Assembly: GCF_000426065.1 (NCBI RefSeq)
Contig: NZ_AUEQ01000007.1
Span: 496,001-560,000 of the forward strand
Direction: 5' to 3'
DNA: 64,000 bases
Origin: Mycobacterium sp. URHD0025
Lineage (GTDB): Bacteria > Actinomycetota > Actinomycetes > Mycobacteriales > Mycobacteriaceae
In this document: positions 55,486 to 63,283 of the stretch, in pieces
How positions within the stretch are numbered: the stretch's first letter is position 1
Layout: each line of letters starts with the position of its first letter
Translations under genes and position numbers: made by a program
The notes under the pieces: model-generated
What the model was told of the DNA's origin: nothing
Seen by the model: the letters and a program-made list of their open reading frames with translations, nothing else
The model's database searches: none

Positions 55486-56691
55486 TCATCGTCGTGAGTT
55501 GAGCATCAGATACTGCGAAGCGGTGCGTTGGGAGACGTCGAGCTTCTGATGCGAGAAGACGCGGAAGGCGTAGCGACCGGCGGTGGCGACACATTGGAAG
55601 ATCGCACCGTTGGGACCGCTGCGGCCGGTTGTGCCGTCATAGCAACGAGATTCGGGCAGTCCGAGAACCGCTGGTATCGGTTTGAACGCCTTGTCGCCGT
55701 CGGCGTCTCTGACCAGGGTGTCGGTGAATCGACGCGCCGACGCCGCGTCTTTGGTCTGGTAGACGACCGCCGCGCCTCGCACGACGGTATCGACGCCGGT
55801 GTCGGTGTAGACCTCGCCCATGGATCCGGTATCGCCCTCGTATGCCAAACCGCCTTGCGGACCGTAGACACCTTGAGTGAAGTCCTTCGCGTCGCTTTCC
55901 TGGTGAAGCGTCGCTGCGTAGAGGCCGTCGGGATCGAGCGGAAGATCACCCAATTTCGCGGGATCCGTGGGCACGAACCCGTCGATACGTGGGGCTTGCC
56001 GGTCCAACGTTGCCGCGGCGAGATCGGCTGCCCCGTTTGGTGATTCCTGAGAGTTCACGAACTGGTAGAGCACATACGGGCCGTGCGCTGTGTAACTCTC
56101 GACGTAGTGGGCGCCGTCGCCCACGTCGAAGGTGGAGCCCAACGCCTCGGGATGCCGCGGGATCGGGAACGGAACGCGAGTCCCACCTGGAGCTGGGACG
56201 GCGGCCATCTGGGTCGCCGCATCGGCAGCAGTCGTCTCGTCCGGAAAGCGAGCGACCATCACCGTCATGGCCCGCGTGGAACCGAATCGCTGCGCGGCGA
56301 AGCCGGCGACATAGTGATGAGATTCGAGGATCTTCTCGGTGCCGGAGACAACGAATCCGTCGATGAGCCCGGCGGTGGGCAATGGTATGGCGGTACCGAG
56401 ACCGTCGAGGTTGCCCTGGGTCGTCATGCTCTTGTCCACATCGCTGGGCAGAACGAGGTATTCGGCCATTCGTTGTGACTCCACAACATGTCCACGACCT
56501 CCGGCGGTCCCCATTGGGTCGAGGGGTTTGGTCGGGTAATTGCCGGGGTCGAGGAGGGCCAAAATGACCCCATCACCGTTTGCCGTGAAGGCTGGGTCGC
56601 TGACCGCGTGCCCATCCTGCACCGACGTGCAGCCCGCGACCACCACAGCCGACGATGCCAAGGCCATCGCGATGCCACAGATTTTTCGCAC
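55486..56691 (-). CDS. Mycobacterial lipoprotein, DUF7373-like
   Basis: The 401-residue lipoprotein has a signal peptide with lipobox VVAGC near residue 21. The mature body resembles the large family of mycobacterial lipoproteins now labelled DUF7373: LDPGNYPTKPLDP near 50, then RMAEYLVLPSDVD, and a repeated two-domain layout with ASARRFTDTLVRDADGDK near 320. Function is unknown. The GTG start has GGAGG six bases upstream. It converges with the PhyH gene. Confidence 0.8.
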   Translation of the reverse strand: MRKICGIAMALASSAVVVAGCTSVQDGHAVSDPAFTANGDGVILALLDPGNYPTKPLDPMGTAGGRGHVVESQRMAEYLVLPSDVDKSMTTQGNLDGLGTAIPLPTAGLIDGFVVSGTEKILESHHYVAGFAAQRFGSTRAMTVMVARFPDETTAADAATQMAAVPAPGGTRVPFPIPRHPEALGSTFDVGDGAHYVESYTAHGPYVLYQFVNSQESPNGAADLAAATLDRQAPRIDGFVPTDPAKLGDLPLDPDGLYAATLHQESDAKDFTQGVYGPQGGLAYEGDTGSMGEVYTDTGVDTVVRGAAVVYQTKDAASARRFTDTLVRDADGDKAFKPIPAVLGLPESRCYDGTTGRSGPNGAIFQCVATAGRYAFRVFSHQKLDVSQRTASQYLMLNSRR

Positions 56692-56762
56692 CGCTCACCT
56701 CCACAACCACGCCACTGATCCGTCGCCAGTATCGCAGAGGAACCGGCTCTGCTCACGCAGCA

Positions 56763-58769
56763 TCAGGTGTCGTAGTCGACCGCGACGGTTGGGGTCATCG
56801 GATGCGATTGGCAGGTCAGTATGAAGCCCGCCTCGACCTCGGCGGTGTTGAGTGCGAAGTTCTGCTCCATCGATACTGCGCCTGTGGTGATCCTGGCTTT
56901 GCACGTGCCACAAGCGCCGCCGAGACAGGCATAGGGCGCGTCGATGTTGTTTTTCAGCGCGGATTCGAGGACCGTCTCACCGGCGGCGAGTTCCACGGTG
57001 TACTCGGCGTCGGACAGGGTGATGGTCAGTGCGGACTTGGGGAACTCGTTTACCTGTGTAGGTCGGTTCGTGCCGCGGAACAGTTCGAGGTGTGTCCGCT
57101 CGATCGACACTCCCGCCGCTGCCAGGTCGTCGCGCATGGTCGTGACGAGATCGCCTGGGCCGCAGAGATACCACTGGTCGATTGACGTGAGGTCGCGCTC
57201 AAGGAGCCGGTGAACCATCGCCAGGTCGATCCGGCCGCGAAGCGCGGCAGGGTGGTGGGCCTCCGCTGAGCGGATGTGGAAGATGCGTAAGCGATCTGCA
57301 TATCGTGCCTCGAGCTCGTCGAGTTCGGTGGCGAACATGGTCGAGTCCTTGGCTCGATTGCCGTAGAAGAGAGTGAAGCGGCTCTCGGTCTCAATCTCCA
57401 TGGTGGTGCGCATGATTGACAAGATCGGCGTGATACCGCTGCCGGCTGCGACCGCGACATGGTGGCGCCGAGCGAGTGGATCAAGCGGCGCACCGAAGCT
57501 GCCCGTGGGGGTCATCAGCTCCAAAACGTCACCGGCCCGTAGTGTTTCGACCGCGAATGTCGAGAATCGCCCACCGGCGATGCGCCTTACGCCGATCGCC
57601 AGTTCGCCCGATGTGGCCGAGGTGCAGATCGAGTAGTTTCGTCGCACCTCCTTTCCGCCTATGCGGTGTTTGACGGTCAGGTGTTGGCCTGCCTGGAATG
57701 CGAACTGATCGGTGAGGTGAGCGGGAACATCGAAACTGACTTTGACGCTGTCGTTGGTCAGGGGTTCGACGCTTCTGACAGGGATCGGGTATGAACCGGC
57801 ATGGCGTGCTGCGGAGGAACGTGGCATCCGGACAGGCAGCAGCGCAGCCAGTTTGCCGTTGAGGCGTTTCCACTCGTGGTACTGCGTGGCGTCGAGCTGC
57901 TGACCGAAGACTGTACCGATTGCCGAGTCGCGCTCGAGGTACGCGGTCTCGTTGCGCCGCCAGGTCGCGACGTAGCGGTGGAAGGGGATCGAGGGGTGTA
58001 GGTGGTGGACCAAGTGGTAATTCTGGGACAGCAGTAGGGGAGTCAGGATCCACTCCGAGCCGACACGGTTACGGGTTGCGCGGTACCGGTTTTCGCGTTG
58101 GGTGTCTTCCAGGCCGTGGTGGGGAAGCCAGTCGAACCACCAAGCCAGCACGAACATCGCGATTCTCTCAGGAATCAGGTAGACCAGCGCGAGCGTCCAC
58201 AGATGGCCGGCGAAGGCGGCCAACACGATCACCGACACCGAAAAGGCCATCAAGGCCACCGTCTCGAGAATCTCCGCGCGTGGGCGTCTGCTCACGTTCC
58301 GTACCAAGAAACTGATGTAGGGCACGTCCATGGCCGGAAAGCGGATCGGCAGCTGCCACCAGGGCGCGGCGCTGACGAAGTGATCGGGATCGGACGCACC
58401 GTCATTGGTGTTGCGGTGATGCTCGATATGGATGAACGAGAACGACTTGAACGAGATCAGCGGCGAGACGAAGAACATCGCGACGCGACCGAAGGCGACG
58501 TTGACCCAGCGGTGGGAGCTGATCGAATAATGCGAGGCGTCGTGTAGGACGGTGAACATGACGAAGATCGCCACGGCGCTCGCCGCAATGGTGGCGATCG
58601 CAGGCAAAACGTCGCTGATCGCCGCCCACGTCGATGCGCCGAAGAGCGCAAGCGCGAAGGTGAAGATGCCGAGTATCGGCCAGGACAGCGCGGGAACCTG
58701 CTCGCCCGGATCAGGCAACGCGTGCGGCGAGGGCGTCGGGGGCTGGGAGTGTTGAGCGGTGGTCAACAT
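56763..58769 (-). CDS. Fatty acid desaturase/hydroxylase fused to ferredoxin reductase and ferredoxin
   Basis: The 668-residue protein joins three parts. An N-terminal membrane desaturase (~20-315) has His boxes HDASHY (near 76), HIEHHRNTND and NYHLVHHLHP. An FNR-like reductase (~330-560) has RRNYSICTSA for FAD and GSGITPILSIMRT plus YLCGPGDL for NAD(P)H. A plant-type [2Fe-2S] ferredoxin (~580-668) has C615, C620, C623 and C653. It should be a self-sufficient acyl desaturase or alkane hydroxylase. In DesA3-type systems the reductase is a separate gene, so the fusion is notable. It lies 132 bases downstream of a PucR-type regulator gene. Confidence 0.92.
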   Translation of the reverse strand: MLTTAQHSQPPTPSPHALPDPGEQVPALSWPILGIFTFALALFGASTWAAISDVLPAIATIAASAVAIFVMFTVLHDASHYSISSHRWVNVAFGRVAMFFVSPLISFKSFSFIHIEHHRNTNDGASDPDHFVSAAPWWQLPIRFPAMDVPYISFLVRNVSRRPRAEILETVALMAFSVSVIVLAAFAGHLWTLALVYLIPERIAMFVLAWWFDWLPHHGLEDTQRENRYRATRNRVGSEWILTPLLLSQNYHLVHHLHPSIPFHRYVATWRRNETAYLERDSAIGTVFGQQLDATQYHEWKRLNGKLAALLPVRMPRSSAARHAGSYPIPVRSVEPLTNDSVKVSFDVPAHLTDQFAFQAGQHLTVKHRIGGKEVRRNYSICTSATSGELAIGVRRIAGGRFSTFAVETLRAGDVLELMTPTGSFGAPLDPLARRHHVAVAAGSGITPILSIMRTTMEIETESRFTLFYGNRAKDSTMFATELDELEARYADRLRIFHIRSAEAHHPAALRGRIDLAMVHRLLERDLTSIDQWYLCGPGDLVTTMRDDLAAAGVSIERTHLELFRGTNRPTQVNEFPKSALTITLSDAEYTVELAAGETVLESALKNNIDAPYACLGGACGTCKARITTGAVSMEQNFALNTAEVEAGFILTCQSHPMTPTVAVDYDT

Positions 58770-58901
58770 CGGAATCCTTCGCGCTGCGGGGATGAGATGC
58801 CTCGAAAACTACAAACCGCCGGCGTCGACCAACAAGGCCCTCGCAGCACTCTCCGGTGTGCCGTCAGCACATCCCGGCGCGCCCGCGATCCGGTGGTGAC
58901 G

Positions 58902-60143
58902 CTATGGCTCGCGCAGTACCGAGGCCCCCAGCACGTCGCAGACGAGGAGTGCGGCATGCAGCTCGACGACGTCGACCGTGGCGGGCCGGCCCATGCGCTC
59001 CTCTGCGCGACGCACCCTTTGCAGGACCGTGTTCTTGTGGATTTCCAACGTGCGTGCCGCGGTCGTCAGGCTGCCTTGCGCGTCGAGGACGGCCAGGAGG
59101 GTCGCGCGCTCGTCACGCTCTTTCGCGTCGTCTCGTGCGAGATCGCCGAGCTGGGCGGCAACGAAGGCTCGTGCGGCGTCCAGGTCGCGCGAGATGGCGT
59201 CCACCAAGGCAATATCGCTGAATGCGGTGATCGTTGGTGCCGCGCGCCCAGATAGTTCGATGACCCGGCGAGCGCGTAAGGCCTCGAGGTGGGAGGTGCG
59301 GAATCCGGCGGCCCCCGGGTGGGCCGAGCCCACCGCGACGTGGACATTATCGCCTTCGTCCGCCAACTCTGTTGGCATGTCTGTCAGCGACGGACTCGGG
59401 TTTCCGGTGATCGATACCCATCCCCACACGGCAAGTGGGCCGTCGGCCATGACGACCGAATGTCGCGCGCCGAGAAATCGACCGACGCGCCTGGCGAACG
59501 CCTCTAGATCAACGCCGCGATCGTCGGCCCAGCACACGAAACCGATTTGCCGACCGGTGAGCGGGTGGCTGAGCACACGTTCGGCCCGAGCATGATCGAC
59601 ACGTTCCCCGGCGAGCAGTGCCCGCACCACGTCGGCTCGCTCGGCTCTGGCCTGGTTCTGGCGGCGGTCGAGTTCAGCGACGTACTCCGCGGCCACGAGA
59701 CTCGAGATGCGGTCGATGTACCGAAACCCGAACCGCTCGAGTTCGACAAACGTCCTCAGTGCGACGGCCGGGTCCTCGATCCTCTCGGTCAGCAGGTCGA
59801 AGAGCTTCTCGGTGAAGTATTCGTGGCCCAACCGATAGAACCGCAGCATCACGTCGACGCTGTGGCCTCGTGACGCCATTGCTCGTGCGTGTTCGAGCGC
59901 CGTTACCGGTGCCTCGGCAGCCGCTGCGTCGATTCCATGACGAATCATCGAAAATACCGCTTCGAGATTCGACGAGCACGATCCAAGGGTCAGACCACGA
60001 AGCTCGGCGTCGCCGCCGATCTCCGGTACCCGCTCGACGATGTACCTGTGCATGTCCTCGGCCAGGCTCGACACATTCGTCAGCAGAGACGCAGCGATAC
60101 GCCTTCCCACATCCGCGCTGTGGGTCGGCTCTGGCGCGTCCAT
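58902..60143 (-). CDS. PucR/CdaR-type transcriptional regulator
   Basis: The 413-residue protein ends with the PucR-type helix-turn-helix (TLLAVLDAQGSLTTAARTLEIHKNTVLQRVRRAEERMG near 360-395). The middle has a GGDEF-like sensory fold typical of CdaR regulators. The N-terminal ~150 residues are helical (EHARAMASRGHSVDVMLRFYRLGHEYFTEKLFDL), a layout common in mycobacterial members. It is upstream of the desaturase fusion on the same strand and probably activates it. Confidence 0.88.
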   Translation of the reverse strand: MDAPEPTHSADVGRRIAASLLTNVSSLAEDMHRYIVERVPEIGGDAELRGLTLGSCSSNLEAVFSMIRHGIDAAAAEAPVTALEHARAMASRGHSVDVMLRFYRLGHEYFTEKLFDLLTERIEDPAVALRTFVELERFGFRYIDRISSLVAAEYVAELDRRQNQARAERADVVRALLAGERVDHARAERVLSHPLTGRQIGFVCWADDRGVDLEAFARRVGRFLGARHSVVMADGPLAVWGWVSITGNPSPSLTDMPTELADEGDNVHVAVGSAHPGAAGFRTSHLEALRARRVIELSGRAAPTITAFSDIALVDAISRDLDAARAFVAAQLGDLARDDAKERDERATLLAVLDAQGSLTTAARTLEIHKNTVLQRVRRAEERMGRPATVDVVELHAALLVCDVLGASVLREP

Positions 60144-60173
60144 ACTGCACCCTAACGTCGACTGAACGTATCG

Positions 60174-61187
60174 CTATCGCTCTACGAGGGCGCCGATGGC
60201 CCACACGATTCCCGCTGCGGTGAATGCGCCGGCGGCGGCTATCAGCGGGTAGAACCACGTCGTCCCGTCAGCGCCGTAGGCGAGCCACATTCCCACGAGT
60301 TCGGCGGTAAGTCCGGATCCGGCTACGCCTGCCGTCACCCACCACAGGGCGCCGTCACGCACCAACGCATTCTCGTCAATAGCGCCGAGAACCAACCCTG
60401 CGCCCAGGGCGGCCGTTGCACCCACGACCAGTGGAGCGGTGAGTGCGAACAGCGTAACGGTCAGCGCATTGTCGCCCGCGTGCGCCGCCCCATAGATCAC
60501 GGCACTTATGAGCGCCAAAACTATTGCGGCGGATCCTATTCGGGAGAGGCTGGGGCGCCGGGTCGGCATACGCCGCCATGGCGTTCTGAAATTGGCGTCG
60601 TAGGCCTTCGCGACACGGCTGGGGCTCGTCTGCAGAACGTATGACAGGACGCGGGGACGCCACATTCCGGGGACGTGCGCGCGGTACCTGACGACTCCGT
60701 CGGGGTCGATCAACTCAGCCGGGGCGTCCGGGGACGTGGTAGGCGCTTGACTCCAGCCTGTGGCCCAAACGGAGGGATATTCGATTGGGAATACGCCGGT
60801 TCGTTGGAATCGGGCCCCATCACCGATCAGGTAGTACAGCACGCGCTCCAAATCGTCCCCGTCTGCGACGTCGAACAGCCGAGTGACCCGTCCGTCCCGG
60901 TAGCGGTGGCCGACCGCCCACAAGCCGTTGGCAGAGGGAGTCGGCCAAACCAGCCAATTGGGGTGGTGCTCAGGGGCGACGATGAGAGTGCGGGCACGAT
61001 CTTCGGGAACGATCACGTAGCCATGAGCCTGCGCCCATGCCGCGAATCGCGGAGAGAGTTCCACCGGTTTGGTGAACTTGGGCTTCTCGGCACCGCTGGG
61101 CCAAGCGCTGGAGCGAGCCGTCATCTGCTCGGTGAGTCGCGCCGCATCGTCAGGGTCGATCGGTGAGGGCTCGGGCCTCTGGCTCAC
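60174..61187 (-). CDS. Imm61-like immunity domain fused to a membrane domain
   Basis: The 337-residue protein has an N-terminal soluble part (~30-165) that resembles the Imm61 family of polymorphic-toxin immunity proteins (FAAWAQAHGYVIVPED, GLWAVGHRYRDGRVTRLFDVADGDDLERVLYYLIGDGARF). Residues ~210-335 have four membrane segments. GTG 61187 is chosen because GGGAGG lies eight bases upstream. It follows the GAD/Tdi1-like gene by 68 bases on the same strand. The family call is from memory and moderate. Confidence 0.65.
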   Translation of the reverse strand: MSQRPEPSPIDPDDAARLTEQMTARSSAWPSGAEKPKFTKPVELSPRFAAWAQAHGYVIVPEDRARTLIVAPEHHPNWLVWPTPSANGLWAVGHRYRDGRVTRLFDVADGDDLERVLYYLIGDGARFQRTGVFPIEYPSVWATGWSQAPTTSPDAPAELIDPDGVVRYRAHVPGMWRPRVLSYVLQTSPSRVAKAYDANFRTPWRRMPTRRPSLSRIGSAAIVLALISAVIYGAAHAGDNALTVTLFALTAPLVVGATAALGAGLVLGAIDENALVRDGALWWVTAGVAGSGLTAELVGMWLAYGADGTTWFYPLIAAAGAFTAAGIVWAIGALVER

Positions 61188-61255
61188 GGCAAAGGCCTCC
61201 CCAGGTGCGCGGTTTCGAACTTTCAAACTACGTCATCGCTGGCCGATATCGCGGT

Positions 61256-62140
61256 TCAGCGGGTCCGGACGGCAAGCTGATCGAAACGGACATGAACGCC
61301 ACCGGATGGTTCGCCCACGGGATGTACACGCAGCGTCAACAACGGCCCGGGTGTGTCGTCAACGATGACGACTTCAGTGGTGCCCTCCGGTAGGTCGGCG
61401 GGCCAACCAGCGTCGTTGGTCGGTGTGTTCGTCACCAGCTTCGCGGTCATCCCAGCGAGGCCGGTTTGATCGACTTGAAGCATCCGCCAGCGAGGTGCCT
61501 GGCGCATATCGTCACCCACGTGGCGGGGAACAATGTCGCTGAGCACTTGGAGGTGAACCACCGCATCAACTATCTCCACGCGATCCGACCGCAAAGCGCC
61601 CCCTAGCGCGGGCACCGGCACAAACCCGTACATCGAAGTGGGGCCGACTATGCCGTGCCGACCCACGATCTCATCGAACAAGGGCTGGCCGTCGTCACCA
61701 ACGACATCGAGGCCGGCCCTGTCCGCACCCATCAGCGCCGCGTAGATCTGGTCGTCACGATCGTCACCCGTCGCCATCCTGTCGGACCGGTCAGTAGGCC
61801 ACACCGAGCCTCGGTAGGGCGTAATCGTCAAGCTCATCCCGGTGCGCTGCCCCCACAACTGCATACGCCCAAAAGCGCTCCGGCAGACGGCCACCCAGCG
61901 ATCGGTACCCATTTCCAATTCGAGACCGCGGGTCCACGCATCAACAGCGGGCTGCCACACGACGGGATCACACAACCACAACAGCCCGTTTCCGAATCCG
62001 GCGAAGCCGAACTCACGCCAGAACGTCAGCAGCAGATCAGGTACCACGTTCTGGAACTGGTCGAAGCGCTCCGGAGCGGGAGCCTGCGAACACATCGGGG
62101 CACCCCATGCCCTGACAAAATCCTCAGTATCGACGCTCAC
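61256..62140 (-). CDS. GAD-like/Tdi1-type (DUF1851) immunity-like protein
   Basis: The 294-residue protein has the pattern LLLTFWREFGFAGFGNGLLWLCDPVVWQPAVDAW, then VAVCRSAFGRMQLWGQRTGMSLTITP and TSMYGFVPVPALGGALRSDRVEIVDAVVHLQVL. This is the GAD-like plus Tdi1 C-terminal architecture found in immunity proteins against interbacterial toxins. About 70 extra C-terminal residues are strand-rich. The start is GTG 62140 (GAGAGG upstream) or GTG 62158. No toxin gene is seen next to it. Confidence 0.75.
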   Translation of the reverse strand: MSVDTEDFVRAWGAPMCSQAPAPERFDQFQNVVPDLLLTFWREFGFAGFGNGLLWLCDPVVWQPAVDAWTRGLELEMGTDRWVAVCRSAFGRMQLWGQRTGMSLTITPYRGSVWPTDRSDRMATGDDRDDQIYAALMGADRAGLDVVGDDGQPLFDEIVGRHGIVGPTSMYGFVPVPALGGALRSDRVEIVDAVVHLQVLSDIVPRHVGDDMRQAPRWRMLQVDQTGLAGMTAKLVTNTPTNDAGWPADLPEGTTEVVIVDDTPGPLLTLRVHPVGEPSGGVHVRFDQLAVRTR

Positions 62141-62260
62141 GTTTCGACCGCCTCTCACCAGTTACCAAGGGTTGCCCTTCCTCGGCGCGGGGGCTGTTCC
62201 AGGACGTACGCCCATCACATTGTCCCATAACCATGAAATCCATTGGGGCACAAGAAAATA

Positions 62261-62273
62261 CGTCACAGTGACG
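62261..62273. promoter_or_regulatory. Palindrome CGTCAC-A-GTGACG, copy 1
   Basis: A perfect 13-bp palindrome 20 bases downstream of the proline-repeat lipoprotein stop and about 120 upstream of the GAD/Tdi1-like gene start. A second copy with a different centre base is at 62768-62780. The role is unknown. Confidence 0.35.
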
Positions 62274-62293
62274 AATCTGGGAACTGTCCGCGT

Positions 62294-62629
62294 TCACGGA
62301 AAGGGGAGAGGCGGAACTGCCGAAGGCAGTTCAATCTGCGGTATCGCGGCGGGTAACTCGACGTGTGGTAGGTCCGCCGGAAGCTGGGCTCGCGGAATCT
62401 CATTGGGCAGTTGCACGTTCGGGATGGCGCCCGGCAACGGCACCTGTGGAATATCGCTAGGCAACGGAACGGGCGGAACGTTGGATGGAACCGGCAGGAG
62501 CGTCACGGCATCATCTGACGCCGTCGGTCGCGTGGCATCGACACCGCACCCGGCGGCAACGACCGCCAACACGGGCACCAGGTACGCGAGCTGCGCAGCT
62601 CGCTGTTTCCGTCCAGTCGTCATCACCAT
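62294..62629 (-). CDS. Lipoprotein with nine-residue proline repeats
   Basis: The 111-residue protein has a signal peptide with lipobox VVAAGC near residue 28, then a short Thr/Ser/Asp stretch and seven imperfect repeats of the type LPxxIPxxx up to the C-terminus. It has no catalytic-looking domain and may be a surface stalk or an envelope-spanning spacer. ATG 62629 has AAGGGG eight bases upstream. The longer frame to the right looks noncoding. Confidence 0.7.
   Translation of the reverse strand: MVMTTGRKQRAAQLAYLVPVLAVVAAGCGVDATRPTASDDAVTLLPVPSNVPPVPLPSDIPQVPLPGAIPNVQLPNEIPRAQLPADLPHVELPAAIPQIELPSAVPPLPFP
62303..62491 (-). repeat. Tandem 27-bp coding repeat (LPxxIPxxx), seven units
   Basis: Units in order from residue 47: VPSNVPPVP, LPSDIPQVP, LPGAIPNVQ, LPNEIPRAQ, LPADLPHVE, LPAAIPQIE, LPSAVPPLP. 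The Leu-Pro and the internal (I/V/L)-Pro are the most constant positions. The array is likely to vary in copy number between strains. Confidence 0.85.
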
Positions 62630-63283
62630 CTGGCCAACCCCTTGAGATTCGCCAACGACGCTACACCCACACAACACCCGGAGCTGACGCTTGGCCCGCC
62701 GTAGCGTCAGAAAGCCGAAACCGACTGTGGAGCAACCGAATCGACCTACGGGCACCAATGCGTAAAACGTCACCGTGACGTAACTGCATCCTAGGCGGGT
62801 GGGTGCGCAGGGGCCTATAGCGGGAGTTGTCGCGGCCCGACCTGGCGGCGAAAAATGACGACGTCCACATCCCAGGTATCGACGCCTGTGCGGCGACCGA
62901 GTCTTGACAGGCCATTTGCGAGACGGATGACGATTGGGCACGAGAGGCTTCCCGGGAATGGCGCCGCGAGCAGCACGGCGAAAGAGATTGACCGTACGCC
63001 GCTTGGTCGCCATCACCACCAGGTTGGTTCTGTGCCGATAAGCTACATTATGTCAAGTGAACCACTGCATATTGCATCAGATGAATCAACGCCTGGTCGC
63101 TTGCCGGCCACTGTTGGATGACATCGTGATTGAGACTTGGACAACGGTGTTGGGACTCGATGCCATCTGACTGAGACTATCGGCACTCGAAACTCGGGGC
63201 GCTGCCCCTTTCGCCGTTTCGCTCTTCGCCATCTCGCGCCTGTCGAGACCCGACTACGCAGCCATAGGGGTTCTTGCAGACTG
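62630..63283. other. Long intergenic stretch without a convincing gene
   Basis: This 654-base stretch has only short frames on both strands, mostly Arg/Ser/Thr-rich, without family motifs. It contains palindrome 62767-62781 (ACGTCAC-C-GTGACGT) about 140 bases upstream of the lipoprotein start. GC is visibly low; the line 63061-63120 has 32 of 60 G+C. It could hold the lipoprotein promoter and remnants of mobile DNA. Confidence 0.5.
62767..62781. promoter_or_regulatory. Palindrome ACGTCAC-C-GTGACGT, copy 2
   Basis: A perfect 15-bp palindrome about 140 bases upstream of the lipoprotein start codon. It shares CGTCAC-n-GTGACG with the copy at 62261-62273. It could be a regulator site; no known mycobacterial box is identified. 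Confidence 0.4.

Noticed and set aside
62855..63121. 88-residue plus-strand frame in the long gap
   Set aside because: Ser/Thr/Arg-rich composition, no ribosome site, no family motif and low-GC surroundings; not supported as a gene.
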